A stretch of 64,000 nucleotides of DNA from Microbispora hainanensis (lineage in GTDB: Bacteria; Actinomycetota; Actinomycetes; Streptosporangiales; Streptosporangiaceae): assembly GCF_036186745.1 (NCBI RefSeq), contig NZ_CP108086.1, positions 5,146,001-5,210,000 on the forward strand, read 5' to 3'. A program made the position numbers and the translations under genes. Shown here in pieces: positions 19,349 through 29,767 of the stretch (positions are counted from its first letter, which is position 1; each line of letters begins with the position of its first letter). Below the pieces are notes generated by a model, which was not told the origin of the DNA, ran no database searches, and saw only the letters and a list, made by a program, of their open reading frames with translations.

Positions 19349-20706
19349 CCGTCGTCGTCGCCGGTCTCGGCGTGTCGGGCGCCGCCGCGGCGCGGGCCCT
19401 GGCGGCACGCGGCGAGCGCGTGACCGTGCTGGAGGCCGCGGACGGCGAGCGGCAGCGCGTCACGGCCGCCGAGCTCGCCGAGCTGGGCGTGGAGGTGCGC
19501 TTCGGCGAGCCCGCCCTGCCCGCCGGGACCTCGCTGCTGGTCACCTCGCCCGGCTGGCGTCCGTCCCACCCGCTGCTCGTCGCCGCCGCGGACGCGGGCG
19601 TCGAGGTCATCGGGGAGGTCGAGCTGGCCTGGCGGCTGCGGCGGGAGCCCGCGGCCCCCTGGCTGGCGCTGACCGGCACCAACGGCAAGACCACCGCCGT
19701 CCGCATGCTCAGGTCCATGCTGTCGGCCGCCGGGCACAAGGCCGTGGCCGTGGGCAACGTCGGCGTCCCCATCGTCGAGGCCGTCGACGGGCCCTACGAC
19801 GTGCTGGCCGTGGAGCTGTCGAGCTTCCAGCTCCACTGGTCGTCCACCGTGGCCCCGCTCGCGGGAGCCGTGCTCAACGTCGCGCCCGACCACATCGACT
19901 GGCACGGCTCCATGGAGGAGTACGCCTCGGCCAAGGCGCGCATCTTCGCGGCGGCGGGGACGGTGGTCTACAACGCCGACGACGCGTCGTCGTCCCGTCT
20001 GGCCGAGCCGTACGCCTCGCGGGTGGGCTTCACGCTCGCCGTGCCCCGGCCGGGGGAGCTGGGCGTCGTGGAGGACCTGCTGGTCGACCGGGCCTTCGTG
20101 GCCGACCCGGTGGCCTCGGCGGAGGAGCTGGCCTGCCTCGCCGATGTGCGGCCGTTCGCGCCGCACAACGTCGCCAACGCGCTCGCCGCCGCCGCGCTGG
20201 CCCGCGCGTACGGCGTGCCGCCCGAGGCCGTACGCCGCGGCCTGCGGGAGTTCGTCCCCGACCCGCACCGGATCGCCCACGTGGCCCGGGTCGGCGAGGT
20301 CGACTACGTGGACGACTCCAAGGCCACCAACCCGCACGCGGCCGCCGCGTCGCTGGCCGCCTACCCGTCGATCGTGTGGATCGCGGGCGGCCAGCTCAAG
20401 GGCGCCGACGTCGACGACCTCGTACGGCAGGCCGCGCCGCGGCTGCGCGGAGCGGTGCTGCTGGGGACCGACCGGGATGTGATCCGGCGCGCATTGGCGC
20501 GACACGCCGCGAATGTCCCCGTGGTGGACGTGCCGGAGCAAGACACTGGGGTCATGGACCGTGTCGTCGCCGAAGCCGCCCGGCTCGCCACCCCGGGTGA
20601 CACCGTGCTGCTCGCCCCCGCCGGGGCGTCACTGGACATGTTCGCGAGCTACGGAGCCCGTGGGGAGGCCTTCGCCCGAGCCGTGCGGCGGCTGGCGGCC
20701 TCGTGA
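19330..20706 (+). CDS. murD: UDP-MurNAc-L-Ala:D-Glu ligase
   Basis: 458 residues. Adds D-glutamate to UDP-MurNAc-L-alanine. N-terminal Rossmann domain [23 protein letters not shown] loop [35 protein letters not shown], and [19 protein letters not shown]. Start ATG 19330 lies 19 bp inside mraY; GTG 19345 would give a four-base GTGA overlap like the neighbouring genes and is about equally likely. Overlaps ftsW at its 3' end. Confidence 0.95.
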   Translation: MDAEAVTVVVAGLGVSGAAAARALAARGERVTVLEAADGERQRVTAAELAELGVEVRFGEPALPAGTSLLVTSPGWRPSHPLLVAAADAGVEVIGEVELAWRLRREPAAPWLALTGTNGKTTAVRMLRSMLSAAGHKAVAVGNVGVPIVEAVDGPYDVLAVELSSFQLHWSSTVAPLAGAVLNVAPDHIDWHGSMEEYASAKARIFAAAGTVVYNADDASSSRLAEPYASRVGFTLAVPRPGELGVVEDLLVDRAFVADPVASAEELACLADVRPFAPHNVANALAAAALARAYGVPPEAVRRGLREFVPDPHRIAHVARVGEVDYVDDSKATNPHAAAASLAAYPSIVWIAGGQLKGADVDDLVRQAAPRLRGAVLLGTDRDVIRRALARHAANVPVVDVPEQDTGVMDRVVAEAARLATPGDTVLLAPAGASLDMFASYGARGEAFARAVRRLAAS

Positions 20707-22154
20707 CGGGCCCAGCGACCGGCCCGGGGGCCGGCGGCTCGGCCGGCGCCGCCACCGCCCGGGAGCCGGAGCGTCGGGGGCCCGAGCCCGTCGGCTGGGC
20801 CGCCGCCCAGCTCGCCGCGCTGCGCGAGCTGCTCGGCCGCCCGCTGACGTCCTACCACCTGGTGCTCGGCTGCAGCGCGCTGCTGCTCGCGCTGGGGCTG
20901 ATGATGGTGCTGTCGGCGTCGAGCATCGAGGCGCTGCAGCGGACCGGCGACCCGTTCTACTGGTTCCTCAAGCAGGTCACCTCGGTGGCGATCGGGCTGC
21001 CGCTGATGTGGGTCTGCTCCCGGCTGCCGCAGCGGTTCTTCCGCCTGGCGGGCTATCCGCTGATGGGCCTGTCGATCCTCGGCCTGCTGATGGTCATCTT
21101 CCTCGGCCAGGAACTGCTGGGCGCCCAGCGGTGGATCGTCATCGGCCCGTTCTCGGTGCAGCCGTCCGAGCCGGCGAAGCTGGCCCTGGCGTTGTGGGGG
21201 GCCGACCTGCTCGCGACGCGGGCCCGCGTCGGCCGCATCGAGTGGCGCCAGCTGCTGATCCCGCTGATGCCGGGCGTGGCCCTGCTGGCCGTCCTGGTCA
21301 TGCTCGGGCGCGACCTCGGCACGACGCTCGTGCTCATGATCATCTTCCTGGCGTTGCTGTGGGTGGTCGGCGCGCCGGTGCGGTTGTTCGGCGGGATCCT
21401 CGCGCTGCTCGCACTGGCGACCGCCACTATGATCATCGCCGAGCCGTACCGGCTCGACCGCCTGACCGGCTTCCTGCACCCGTGGGACACCGCGCAGAAG
21501 GAGGGCTTCCAGGCCGTCCAGGGGCTGATGGCCATCGGCTCGGGCGGCTGGTTCGGCATCGGGCTCGGTGCGGGCCGGCAGAAGTGGAACTACGTCCCGC
21601 ACGCGGAGAGCGACTTCATCTTCTCCATCCTGGGCGAGGAGCTCGGGCTGATGGGGACGCTCGTGGTGGTCGCGCTGTTCGGCCTGCTCGGCTACGCCGG
21701 GCTGCGCATCGCCATCCGGACGAAGGACCCCTTCGTCCGCCTGGCGGCCGCCGCCGTCACCGCCTGGATCGCCGGGCAGGCCGTCGTCAACATCGGCGCG
21801 GTCATCGGGGTCTTCCCGGTCACCGGCATCCCGCTGCCGCTGGTGTCGTACGGCGGATCGGCGCTGCTGCCGACGCTCGCCGCGCTCGGCATGCTGGTGT
21901 CGTTCGCCAAACAGGAGCCCGGAGCGGCCGAGGCGCTCGCCGCCCGTGGCCCGGGACCGGCCGCGCGGGCTCTAAGCTGGCTTGGCCTGAACGGCCGCGC
22001 CGGGCGGCGGCCCGCGGTCTCGCGGGCACCGGCCCGTCAGCGGGCGGCGCGGCCGCCGACGGCACGAAGAGGAACGACAGGGAACGGACGCGGGAACATT
22101 CGCGAGAAGATCCGGGAAGACGTCCGCGAAGGCGTCCGCGAAGACAGGGAGTGA
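20703..22154 (+). CDS. ftsW: SEDS-family septal peptidoglycan polymerase FtsW
   Basis: 483 residues. About ten membrane helices; polymerises lipid II with its partner FtsI. SEDS signatures: [51 protein letters not shown], and [20 protein letters not shown]. The cytoplasmic C-terminal tail is basic and ends in a repeated charged motif ([17 protein letters not shown]), encoded by near-repeats at 22100-22150. GTG 20703 overlaps the murD stop. Confidence 0.96.
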   Translation: MTGPATGPGAGGSAGAATAREPERRGPEPVGWAAAQLAALRELLGRPLTSYHLVLGCSALLLALGLMMVLSASSIEALQRTGDPFYWFLKQVTSVAIGLPLMWVCSRLPQRFFRLAGYPLMGLSILGLLMVIFLGQELLGAQRWIVIGPFSVQPSEPAKLALALWGADLLATRARVGRIEWRQLLIPLMPGVALLAVLVMLGRDLGTTLVLMIIFLALLWVVGAPVRLFGGILALLALATATMIIAEPYRLDRLTGFLHPWDTAQKEGFQAVQGLMAIGSGGWFGIGLGAGRQKWNYVPHAESDFIFSILGEELGLMGTLVVVALFGLLGYAGLRIAIRTKDPFVRLAAAAVTAWIAGQAVVNIGAVIGVFPVTGIPLPLVSYGGSALLPTLAALGMLVSFAKQEPGAAEALAARGPGPAARALSWLGLNGRAGRRPAVSRAPARQRAARPPTARRGTTGNGRGNIREKIREDVREGVREDRE

Positions 22155-22155
22155 C

Positions 22156-23235
22156 ATGAGGGTGGTCCTCGCCGGCGGCGGGACGGCCGGCCATATCGAG
22201 CCGGCGCTCGCGCTGGCCGACGCGCTTCGCCGGCTCGACCCGAGGATCGGCATCACCTGCCTCGGCACCGAGCGCGGCCTGGAGACTCGCCTGGTGCCCG
22301 CCCGGGGCTACGAGCTCGAACTCGTGCCCGCCGTGCCGCTGCCCCGCTCGCTCAGCCCCCAGCTCCTGACCGTGCCCGGCCGCCTCGCGGGGGCCATCGG
22401 CAGCGCCGCGGGCATCCTCGACAAGGTCGGCGCGGACGTCCTGGTCGGCTTCGGCGGATACGTCGCCACGCCCGGCTATCTCGGCGCCCGGCGGCGCGGC
22501 GTGCCGATCGTGGTCCACGAGGCCAACCCCCGGCCCGGCCTGGCCAACCGGCTCGGCGCCCGCGTCACCGAGCACGTCTTCACCGGCCACCCGGACGCCG
22601 TGCTCCCGAACGCCGAATACATCGGCATCCCGCTGCGCCGTGAGATCAGCACGATGGACCGCCTGTCGATGGGCGACAAGGCGCGGTCGTACTTCGGGCT
22701 GGAGTCCGACCGGGTGACGCTGCTCGTGTTCGGCGGCTCCCAGGGCGCCCGCTCGATCAACCAGGCGGCGCTGGAGGCCGCGCCCTACCTGCGGGCTGCG
22801 GGCGTCCAGGTGCTGCACGTGATCGGGCCCAAGAACACCGTCGAGGTGGAGCCCCCGCCCGGCGACCCGCAGTACGTCATCCTGCCGTACGTCGACCGGA
22901 TGGACCTCGCCTACGCCGCCGCCGACCTCGTGCTGTCCCGCGCCGGCGCCATGACCTGCGCCGAGCTCACCGCCGTGGGGCTGCCCGCGGCGTACGTGCC
23001 GCTGCCGCACGGCAACGGCGAGCAGCGCCTCAACGCCGAGCCCATCGTGCGGGCCGGGGGCGGCCTGATGGTCGACGACGCGGACCTGTCGGCGGCCTGG
23101 ATCGTCCAGACGCTGCTGCCGATCCTGAACGACCCCGAGCGCGTGGTAGCGATGTCCGAGGCCGCATCGCGGATGGGCCGCAAGGACGCCGACATGGCGC
23201 TCGCCCGCAAGGTGCTGGAGATCGCTCACCGATGA
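22156..23235 (+). CDS. murG: UDP-GlcNAc:lipid I N-acetylglucosaminyltransferase
   Basis: 359 residues, GT28 family. Converts lipid I to lipid II at the inner membrane face. The glycine loops are [21 protein letters not shown] and [16 protein letters not shown]; acceptor and donor sites include [25 protein letters not shown] and [26 protein letters not shown] 22156 has GGGAG upstream. The 3' end overlaps murC by ATGA. Confidence 0.97.
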   Translation: MRVVLAGGGTAGHIEPALALADALRRLDPRIGITCLGTERGLETRLVPARGYELELVPAVPLPRSLSPQLLTVPGRLAGAIGSAAGILDKVGADVLVGFGGYVATPGYLGARRRGVPIVVHEANPRPGLANRLGARVTEHVFTGHPDAVLPNAEYIGIPLRREISTMDRLSMGDKARSYFGLESDRVTLLVFGGSQGARSINQAALEAAPYLRAAGVQVLHVIGPKNTVEVEPPPGDPQYVILPYVDRMDLAYAAADLVLSRAGAMTCAELTAVGLPAAYVPLPHGNGEQRLNAEPIVRAGGGLMVDDADLSAAWIVQTLLPILNDPERVVAMSEAASRMGRKDADMALARKVLEIAHR

Positions 23236-24656
23236 GTCTCGTCAAGCTCGTGGATCCCGTCCCCGCGGCCGACCTTGGGCGGGTGCACTTCATCGGCATC
23301 GGCGGCGCCGGAATGTCCGGCATCGCCCGGATCCTGCTCAAGCGAGGCGTGCCGGTGTCGGGCAGCGACGCGCGGCCCTCCGAGCTGCTGGCCGAGCTGC
23401 GCGAGCTGGGCGCCGTCATCCACGTCGGCCACGCCGCCTCCCACATCAAGGAGGTGGACACGGTCGTGGTGTCCACCGCCATCCGCGACTCCAACCCCGA
23501 GCTGGGGGAGGCGCTGCGGCAGAACCTGCGGGTGATCCCGCGCGCCGCCGCGCTGGCCTCGGTGATGGCCGGCCGCACCGGCATCGCCGTCGCCGGCACG
23601 CACGGCAAGACCACGACCACCTCGATGCTGACCGTGGCGCTGCAGAAGTGCGGCGAGGACCCGTCCTACTGCGTCGGCGGGCAGCTCGTGACGACCGGGC
23701 TCGGCGCCGACGACGGTGCGGGCGAGGTGTTCGTCGCGGAGGCCGACGAGAGCGACGGCTCGTTCCTCATGCTCGCGCCGGGCGTCGCCGTGGTCACCAA
23801 CGTCGAGGCCGACCACCTCGACAACTACGGCGACCCCCAGGCCGTCCACGACAGCTTCGCCCGCTTCGTCGAGCGCATCGGGTCGCTGCTCGTGGTGTGC
23901 GCCGACGATCCGGGCGCCGCCGCACTCGTGCCCATCGCCCGTGAGCGCGGCCTCACCGTCGTCACGTACGGCGAGAGCGCCGGCGCCGACCTGCGCACGA
24001 CCGACGTGGTGCCGCGCGGCCTCGGCGTGGAGTTCGGCGTGGAGCTCGGCCCCGCCGTTCCCGGCGGGCCGGGACGCGGTGAGGTGCGCCTGGCCGTGCC
24101 GGGCCGGCACAACGCGCTCAACGCCACCGCGGTGATCGCCGTGGCGCTCCACCTCGGCCTGCGCTTCGACGACGTCAAGGAGGGCCTGGCGGCCTTCACC
24201 GGGGCCAAGCGGCGGTTCGAATCCAAGGGCGAGGCCGCGGGCGTGACGGTCTTCGACAGCTACGCCCATCACCCGACCGAGCTGACCGCCGACCTGCGCG
24301 CCGCCCGCGACGTCGTGACCGGCGACGGCCGCGTCATCGCGGTCTTCCAGCCGCACCTCTACTCGCGCACCCGGTTCTTCGCCGACGAGTTCGGCGCGGC
24401 GCTCGGCCTCGCCGACGAGGTGATCGTGCTCGACGTGTACGGCGCGCGCGAGGACCCCGAGCCCGGGGTCTCCGGCGCGCTGGTCGCGGGGAAGGTGCCG
24501 CTTCCCGCCGAACGGGTCGTCTACGCGCCCGATCGGCGGGCCGTGCCTGAGCTCGTCGCCGGCCGGGCCCGTCCCGGCGACATCGTCCTGACGATGGGCG
24601 CGGGAGACGTGACGGAGCTCGGCCCGAAGATCGTCGCGGAGCTGTCCGCCCGGTGA
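23232..24656 (+). CDS. murC: UDP-MurNAc:L-alanine ligase
   Basis: 474 residues. First Mur ligase, adding L-alanine to UDP-MurNAc. N-terminal [21 protein letters not shown] loop [38 protein letters not shown], and the C-terminal [17 protein letters not shown] and [15 protein letters not shown] 23232 overlaps the murG stop. Confidence 0.97.
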   Translation: MSLVKLVDPVPAADLGRVHFIGIGGAGMSGIARILLKRGVPVSGSDARPSELLAELRELGAVIHVGHAASHIKEVDTVVVSTAIRDSNPELGEALRQNLRVIPRAAALASVMAGRTGIAVAGTHGKTTTTSMLTVALQKCGEDPSYCVGGQLVTTGLGADDGAGEVFVAEADESDGSFLMLAPGVAVVTNVEADHLDNYGDPQAVHDSFARFVERIGSLLVVCADDPGAAALVPIARERGLTVVTYGESAGADLRTTDVVPRGLGVEFGVELGPAVPGGPGRGEVRLAVPGRHNALNATAVIAVALHLGLRFDDVKEGLAAFTGAKRRFESKGEAAGVTVFDSYAHHPTELTADLRAARDVVTGDGRVIAVFQPHLYSRTRFFADEFGAALGLADEVIVLDVYGAREDPEPGVSGALVAGKVPLPAERVVYAPDRRAVPELVAGRARPGDIVLTMGAGDVTELGPKIVAELSAR

Positions 24657-24687
24657 TGCGCGCCGTGATCCGGAGCGTGGGGGACCG

Positions 24688-25359
24688 GTGAGGCGGGCCG
24701 TCCGGCGTTCGGCGCTCGCCATCCTGCTGGCCGGCGGGGTGGTGGGCGTCGCCACGTGGGTCGTGTTCTTCTCGCCCGTCCTCGGCGTGCGCGAGGTCGA
24801 GATCACCGGCAACAACCGGATCCCTGCCGAGCAGGTGCGGCAGGTCGTCGGAGTGCGCACCGGAACGCCGCTCGCCACCGTCGACATCGCCGGGGTCGAA
24901 CAGCGGGTGCGCGCCATGCGCGAGGTCGAGTCGGCCACGGTCGAGCGCGGCTGGCCCGGGACGCTGCACGTCAGCGTGGTCGAGCGCGTTCCCGCCGCAG
25001 CGGTGCCCATGGGCGTGACGACCGCGATCGTCGACCGCTATGGCGTCGTCCTGCAGGAGGTGGCCGTGGCCCCGCCCCGGCTGCCGGTGCTGCGCGTCCA
25101 GCGGGCCGCCGTGGACGACCCCGCCACCAGAGCCGGGCTCACCGTGCTCCGGGCGCTGCCGGAGAGCGTCCTGCAGCGCCTGCGGGAGCTGCGCGTCCCC
25201 TCGCCCCGGTCGATCACGCTCAAGCTCACCGACGGCCGTACGGTCGTGTGGGGAGACGCGGAGCGCTCGGCACAGAAGGGACGTGTCCTGCTCGCCGCCC
25301 TCGCCAAGCCGGGAACCAGCTACGATGTCAGCTCGCCGCAGGTGGTGACGGTCAAGTGA
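24688..25359 (+). CDS. ftsQ: Cell division protein FtsQ/DivIB
   Basis: 223 residues. Bitopic membrane protein linking cytoplasmic and outer divisome parts. One membrane helix (about residues 9-30), then a POTRA domain (LGVREVEITGNNRIPAEQVRQVV) and the FtsQ beta domain (ERGWPGTLHVSVVERVPAAAV, TAIVDRYGVVLQEV, SITLKLTDGRTVVWGD). GTG 24688 follows GGGGGA. This is the last gene before a 247-bp gap leading to ftsZ, so the mraZ transcript may end or weaken here. Confidence 0.94.
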   Translation: MRRAVRRSALAILLAGGVVGVATWVVFFSPVLGVREVEITGNNRIPAEQVRQVVGVRTGTPLATVDIAGVEQRVRAMREVESATVERGWPGTLHVSVVERVPAAAVPMGVTTAIVDRYGVVLQEVAVAPPRLPVLRVQRAAVDDPATRAGLTVLRALPESVLQRLRELRVPSPRSITLKLTDGRTVVWGDAERSAQKGRVLLAALAKPGTSYDVSSPQVVTVK

Positions 25360-25464
25360 GATTTCTCACGGGCCGGGAAAACGTGGTCCGGGCCCGCCGG
25401 AGAGCGGGGCTTCGTGCGAAAAGGACAGCGCGCGACACGCCGGACGGCCTTGCGGCGCGGTTAG

Positions 25465-25494
25465 TTGACCCTGGGGGACGCGCAACCCTACTGT
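25465..25494 (+). promoter_or_regulatory. ftsZ promoter candidate
   Basis: TTGACC (25465-25470), 18-bp spacer, TACTGT (25489-25494), about 110 bp upstream of the ftsZ start. A second TTGACA (25512-25517) lies in the inverted repeat but I see no good -10 for it. Confidence 0.55.
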
Positions 25495-25504
25495 CCGTAT
25501 CAAT

Positions 25505-25540
25505 CCTCAGGTTGACATAACTCTAAATCTCAACTTGAGG
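25505..25540. promoter_or_regulatory. Inverted repeat in the ftsZ leader
   Basis: CCTCAGGTTGA (25505-25515) and TCAACTTGAGG (25530-25540) pair in 10 of 11 positions around a 14-base loop. It would lie in the 5' leader of the proposed ftsZ transcript. A TTGAGGG-type dyad before ftsZ recurs in actinomycetes, so it is probably a conserved regulatory element; whether it works as DNA or RNA is not known to me. Confidence 0.6.
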
Positions 25541-25606
25541 GTGAGAGTTCAGAAGACAGCGGGCCCTGCCCGCATGAAACGCAAACGAGCGGAAAGGCCC
25601 CTCGTC

Positions 25607-27028
25607 GTGGCAGCACCGCAGAACTACCTCGCGGTCATCAAGGTCGTCGGCATCGGCGGCGGCGGAGTGAACGCCGTCAACCGGATGATCGAGGAGGGAC
25701 TCAAGGGCGTCGAGTTCATCGCCATAAACACTGACGCCCAGGCGCTGCTGATGAGTGACGCCGACGTGAAGCTCGACGTGGGCCGCGAGCTCACGCGGGG
25801 TCTCGGCGCGGGCGCCAACCCCGAGGTGGGCCGCAAGGCCGCCGAGGACCACCGGGAGGAGATCGAGGAGGTCCTCAAGGGCGCCGACATGGTGTTCGTG
25901 ACCGCGGGCGAGGGCGGCGGCACCGGCACCGGCGGCGCGCCGGTCGTGGCCAGCATCGCCCGCTCCCTCGGCGCGCTGACGATCGGCGTGGTCACCCGGC
26001 CCTTCAGCTTCGAGGGCAAGCGCCGGGCCATGCAGGCCGAGGCCGGCATCGAGACTCTCCGCGAGGAGGTCGACACGCTGATCGTCATTCCGAACGACCG
26101 GCTGCTGTCGATCTCCGACCGCCAGGTGAGCGTGCTCGACGCGTTCAAGGCCGCCGACCAGGTGCTGCTGTCCGGTGTGCAGGGCATCACCGACCTCATC
26201 ACCACGCCCGGTCTGATCAACCTGGACTTCGCCGACGTGAAGTCGGTCATGTCCGGCGCGGGCTCGGCCCTCATGGGCATCGGTCACGCCCGGGGCGACG
26301 ACCGGTCGGTCGCCGCCGCCGAGATGGCGGTCTCCAGCCCGCTGCTGGAGGCGAGCATCGACGGCGCCCACGGCGTGCTGCTGTCCATCGCGGGCGGCTC
26401 CGACCTGGGCCTGTTCGAGATCAACGAGGCGGCCCAGCTCGTCAGCAACGCCGCCGCGCCCGACGCCAACATCATCTTCGGCACGGTCATCGACGACGCG
26501 CTCGGCGACGAGGTGCGGGTGACGGTCATCGCGGCCGGGTTCGACGAGCCCGCGCCGGCCAAGCCGGTGGCCGCGCCGTTGTCGCGGCCCCAGCAGGCGG
26601 CCCGTCCCGCGACGCCCCCGCCCGCCCCGGCCAAGCCGGAGCCGCGCGTGGAGCCCGCACCGCCCGTGCGTCCGGTGAGCAGCGTGGCGCAGCCCGCGAC
26701 TCCGCCGGTGACCCAGCTTCCGGTGAACTCGCTTCCGGCCACTCCGGTGCCGCCGCCGGCCCAGCCCGCGAGCCAGCCGGTCCAGCAGGCGACGTCGCAG
26801 CCGGCGTCCGCGCCGCAGGCCCAGCAGGCCGAGGGGTCCACGGCGTTCCCGCGTGAGACTGCCGACGGCGGTCGCGACCAGGGCGCCACCGGACCGCTGT
26901 CGATCCCGCGCCCGGCTCCCGAGCCGCCGACCCCGATCACCTCCAGGACCGCGCAGCCGGGCCCCCGGCGTCCGGTGGTGTTCGAGGAGCAGGAGGAGGA
27001 CCTCGACGTGCCGGACTTCCTCAAGTGA
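25607..27028 (+). CDS. ftsZ: Tubulin-like cell division GTPase FtsZ
   Basis: 473 residues. Forms the cytokinetic ring. GTP-binding core: [23 protein letters not shown], the tubulin signature [14 protein letters not shown], and the T7 loop [12 protein letters not shown] Pro/Ala/Gln-rich linker of about 150 residues (about 320-460) ends in the conserved tail DLDVPDFLK, which binds SepF. GTG 25607 is chosen because GGAAAGG lies 9 bases upstream and relatives begin [14 protein letters not shown] 25574 is in frame but would add 11 basic residues. Has its own promoter and a leader dyad. Confidence 0.98.
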   Translation: MAAPQNYLAVIKVVGIGGGGVNAVNRMIEEGLKGVEFIAINTDAQALLMSDADVKLDVGRELTRGLGAGANPEVGRKAAEDHREEIEEVLKGADMVFVTAGEGGGTGTGGAPVVASIARSLGALTIGVVTRPFSFEGKRRAMQAEAGIETLREEVDTLIVIPNDRLLSISDRQVSVLDAFKAADQVLLSGVQGITDLITTPGLINLDFADVKSVMSGAGSALMGIGHARGDDRSVAAAEMAVSSPLLEASIDGAHGVLLSIAGGSDLGLFEINEAAQLVSNAAAPDANIIFGTVIDDALGDEVRVTVIAAGFDEPAPAKPVAAPLSRPQQAARPATPPPAPAKPEPRVEPAPPVRPVSSVAQPATPPVTQLPVNSLPATPVPPPAQPASQPVQQATSQPASAPQAQQAEGSTAFPRETADGGRDQGATGPLSIPRPAPEPPTPITSRTAQPGPRRPVVFEEQEEDLDVPDFLK

Positions 27029-27061
27029 CCATGGACATCCGTACGGCCGGGGGCGCGGTCC

Positions 27062-27775
27062 GTGGGTGACCGGCGCGAGGAACTGGCCGCGGCCCTGGCC
27101 GAGGTGGAGCGGCGGATCGAGGACGCCTGCCGGGCCGCGGGCCGGTCGAGGTCGGAGATCACCCTGATCGCGGTGACGAAGACCTACCCGGCCTCCGACG
27201 TGCGGCTGCTCGCCGAGCTCGGCGTGTCGCACATCGGCGAGAACCGAGACCAGGAGGCGGCGGCCAAGGCGGCCGAGTGCGCCGGTCTCGGCCTCACGTG
27301 GCACTTCATCGGCCAGTTACAGACCAACAAGGTCCGCTCGGTCGTCTCCTACGCCGACATGGTCCACTCGGTGGACCGCCCCCGGCTGGTGGACGCGCTC
27401 GGCCGCGAGGCCGTACGCGCGGGGCGCGAGGTCGACTGCCTCATCCAGGTCGCCCTCGACGCCGCTCCGGGCGAGGGCGGGGCCGGACGGGGCGGCGCGG
27501 CACCGCAGGAGGTGCCGGCGCTCGCCGGGCTCGTGGCGAAGACGGAGGGGCTTCGCCTGCGAGGGGTCATGGCGGTCGCCCCGCTGGGGGAGGACCCGTC
27601 GGCCGCGTTCGCGCGGCTGCGGGCCGTCGCCGAGCGGGTCCGCGAGGAACACCCCACGGCCGACGTCATATCGGCCGGAATGAGCGGAGACATCCCCCAA
27701 GCTGTGGCGAACGGCGCGACACACCTTCGAGTCGGTACGGCGTTGCTCGGCCGCAGAAAGCCCTTCGTCAGGTAA
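27062..27775 (+). CDS. YggS/YlmE-family PLP-binding protein
   Basis: 237 residues, alanine racemase-like TIM barrel with PLP on Lys40 (IAVTKTYPASDV). Family members keep vitamin B6 and amino acid pools balanced; no enzymatic reaction is established. Other motifs: HIGENRDQEA, WHFIGQLQTNKVR, MSGDIPQAVANGATHLRVGTALLG. Start GTG 27062, 33 bp after ftsZ. In many actinobacteria ylmD (pgeF) sits between ftsZ and this gene; here it is absent. Confidence 0.93.
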   Translation: MGDRREELAAALAEVERRIEDACRAAGRSRSEITLIAVTKTYPASDVRLLAELGVSHIGENRDQEAAAKAAECAGLGLTWHFIGQLQTNKVRSVVSYADMVHSVDRPRLVDALGREAVRAGREVDCLIQVALDAAPGEGGAGRGGAAPQEVPALAGLVAKTEGLRLRGVMAVAPLGEDPSAAFARLRAVAERVREEHPTADVISAGMSGDIPQAVANGATHLRVGTALLGRRKPFVR

Positions 27776-27909
27776 TGTCCCCCAAGTGGACCATGGTGTC
27801 CGCGCACAGGTAGAGGTCGATCAGCGGTGAGCTCCAAGGGGGGTACGGCTACCGCCCTGGCCTTCCAAAGGGACCTTGAAGGCACCAGTAACGCGGAGGA
27901 CGACGAGCG

Positions 27910-28437
27910 ATGGCCGGCGCGATGCGCAAGATGGCGGTCTACCTCGGTCTCGTGGAGGACGACCGCTACGAAGACAGGTACGCGGCAGAATACGGCACAG
28001 ACGAGGACTATGGCGACGAGGAGTACGAGTCGCCGCGGCGCGGCTTCGCCGGGCCCTCGGGCGCGCACTCCGGGCCCCTGGAGCGCGAGGACGACGCCGA
28101 GACGGCCGTCCCCGCCCCGCGTCCTCCCACGACCGTGCTGGAGCGCCGTACGACCGATCTGGCGCGTATCACCACCCTGCATCCCCGCACGTACAACGAG
28201 GCGCGCACGATCGGCGAGCACTTCCGTGAGGGCACGCCGGTCATCATGAATCTGACAGAGATGGTCGACAGCGACGCAAAACGCCTTGTCGATTTCGCGG
28301 CAGGTCTCGTCTTTGGCCTACACGGCAGCATCGAACGTGTTACCAACAAGGTGTTCCTGTTGTCCCCCGCCAACGTTGAGGTGACCGCCGAGGACAAGGC
28401 CAGAATCGCGGAACGCGGCTTCTTCAACCAGAGCTAG
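27910..28437 (+). CDS. sepF: Cell division protein SepF
   Basis: 175 residues. Anchors FtsZ to the membrane in organisms without FtsA. N-terminal amphipathic helix [14 protein letters not shown], an acidic disordered linker (about residues 15-75), and the SepF core [57 protein letters not shown] 27910 with GGAGG upstream; ATG 27922 is a possible shorter start. No ftsA is seen in the cluster, so SepF is the likely membrane tether. Confidence 0.96.
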   Translation: MAGAMRKMAVYLGLVEDDRYEDRYAAEYGTDEDYGDEEYESPRRGFAGPSGAHSGPLEREDDAETAVPAPRPPTTVLERRTTDLARITTLHPRTYNEARTIGEHFREGTPVIMNLTEMVDSDAKRLVDFAAGLVFGLHGSIERVTNKVFLLSPANVEVTAEDKARIAERGFFNQS

Positions 28438-28520
28438 AGTTCCATACATGAACAGTGACCGGCTGAGCGGTGCCCGTGCGGCCCGAGGGCGGCTGGACCG
28501 AGGGGAGGCGGGGCTCGACC

Positions 28521-28808
28521 GTGGGGATCATTAGCGAGATCTTGGTCATCGCCCTGACCCTCTTCCTGGTTCTGCTGATCGGCAGAATGATCATAGATAC
28601 GGTGCAGGCGTTCGCCCGCGCCTGGCGGCCCACAGGGGTCGTCCTGGTGCTGGCGGAGGTCGTTTACACAGTGACCGACCCACCTCTCAAGTTCCTCCGC
28701 CGTTTCATTCCGCCCCTCAGGTTGGGTACGGTGGCCTTTGACCTGAGCTTCACAGTGCTGTTCATTGTGGTTTTGGTCTTGATCCAAGTCGTGAACGCGC
28801 TTCGTTGA
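28521..28808 (+). CDS. YggT family integral membrane protein
   Basis: 95 residues with two hydrophobic helices (about residues 5-30 and 70-93) around a conserved loop (VYTVTDPPLKFLRRFIPPLRLG). YggT proteins sit beside sepF and divIVA in Gram-positives; function is not defined. GTG 28521 (VGIISEILVIAL) is preferred to the longer frame from 28470 because GGAGG at 28504-28508 precedes it and the family starts directly with the helix. Confidence 0.9.
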   Translation: MGIISEILVIALTLFLVLLIGRMIIDTVQAFARAWRPTGVVLVLAEVVYTVTDPPLKFLRRFIPPLRLGTVAFDLSFTVLFIVVLVLIQVVNALR

Positions 28809-28857
28809 TCGGGTACCGTCCGACCGGACAGACTCCAAGCGCGCCAAGGAGACCCAA

Positions 28858-29721
28858 ATGCCGTTGACGCCCGCTGATGTGCGGAACAAGCAGTTCAGTA
28901 CCACCCGGCTGAGGCCGGGGTACGACGAGGAGGAGGTCGACGCTTTCCTCGACGAGGTCGAGGCCGAGCTGGACCGCCTCATCCAGGAGAACGAGGAACT
29001 CCGCGCGAAGCTGGCCGAGTGCCTCAGGGGCAAGGTGCCCGGAGGCATGGGCATGCCCGGCTCCATGCAGATGGCTCCCGCTCCCGTGGCCGAGCCGAAG
29101 CCCGAGATGATGGCGCCCCAGCCGGAGCCGATCAAGCCTCCGGAGCCGGCCCGCCCCGAGCCGGTGCCCGTCGGCATGGGCCTGCCGCCCGCCGAGGACA
29201 ACATGGACACCGCGGCCCGCGTGCTCGCCCTCGCCCAGCAGACGGCCGACCAGGCGATCGCCGACGCCCGTCGCGAGGCGGACGAGACCGTGACCCGCGC
29301 CCGTCGCGAGGCCGACGACATCCTCGGCAAGGCCCGCCGCCAGGCCGAGCAGATCATCGGTGACGCCCGCGCCCGCGCCGAGACGCTGGAGCGCGACGCC
29401 CAGGAGCGGCACCGCCAGGCCATGGGCACCCTCGTGCAGACCCGCGACGAGCTGGAGCGCAAGGTCGAGGAGCTGCGCAGCTTCGAGCGTGAGTACCGCA
29501 GCCGTCTCAAGCTGTACCTGGAGAACCAGCTCGCCGAGCTCAACGTGGCCGGTGAGGGCAGCGGAGGCTTCCCGATCGTGGGCGCCGCCCCGGCCATGGC
29601 CCACGCCGTCGCCCCCGCTCCCCAGCAGATGGGTGCGGCCCCCAACCCGTTCGGCCAGGAGCCCTCACAGCACTCCGGCGCCTTCCCCGGACCCGACGGC
29701 CCCCACAACGACCGCCGGTAA
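28858..29721 (+). CDS. divIVA: DivIVA/Wag31 polar growth and division scaffold
   Basis: 287 residues. Coiled-coil protein that binds curved membrane at poles and directs tip growth in actinobacteria. N-terminal lipid-binding domain MPLTPADVRNKQFSTTRLRPGYDEEEVDAFLDEVE, a Pro/Met/Glu-rich spacer (about 60-110), and a long coiled coil (about 120-225: RREADETVTRARREADDILGK-type heptads). ATG 28858 follows AAGGAGA. Usually a Ser/Thr kinase substrate in actinobacteria, which is of interest given three kinases downstream. Confidence 0.96.
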   Translation: MPLTPADVRNKQFSTTRLRPGYDEEEVDAFLDEVEAELDRLIQENEELRAKLAECLRGKVPGGMGMPGSMQMAPAPVAEPKPEMMAPQPEPIKPPEPARPEPVPVGMGLPPAEDNMDTAARVLALAQQTADQAIADARREADETVTRARREADDILGKARRQAEQIIGDARARAETLERDAQERHRQAMGTLVQTRDELERKVEELRSFEREYRSRLKLYLENQLAELNVAGEGSGGFPIVGAAPAMAHAVAPAPQQMGAAPNPFGQEPSQHSGAFPGPDGPHNDRR

Positions 29722-29767
29722 GCAGTGGCGGGTCCCCACCGGGACCCGATAGCTCGGAGAACCCCCC

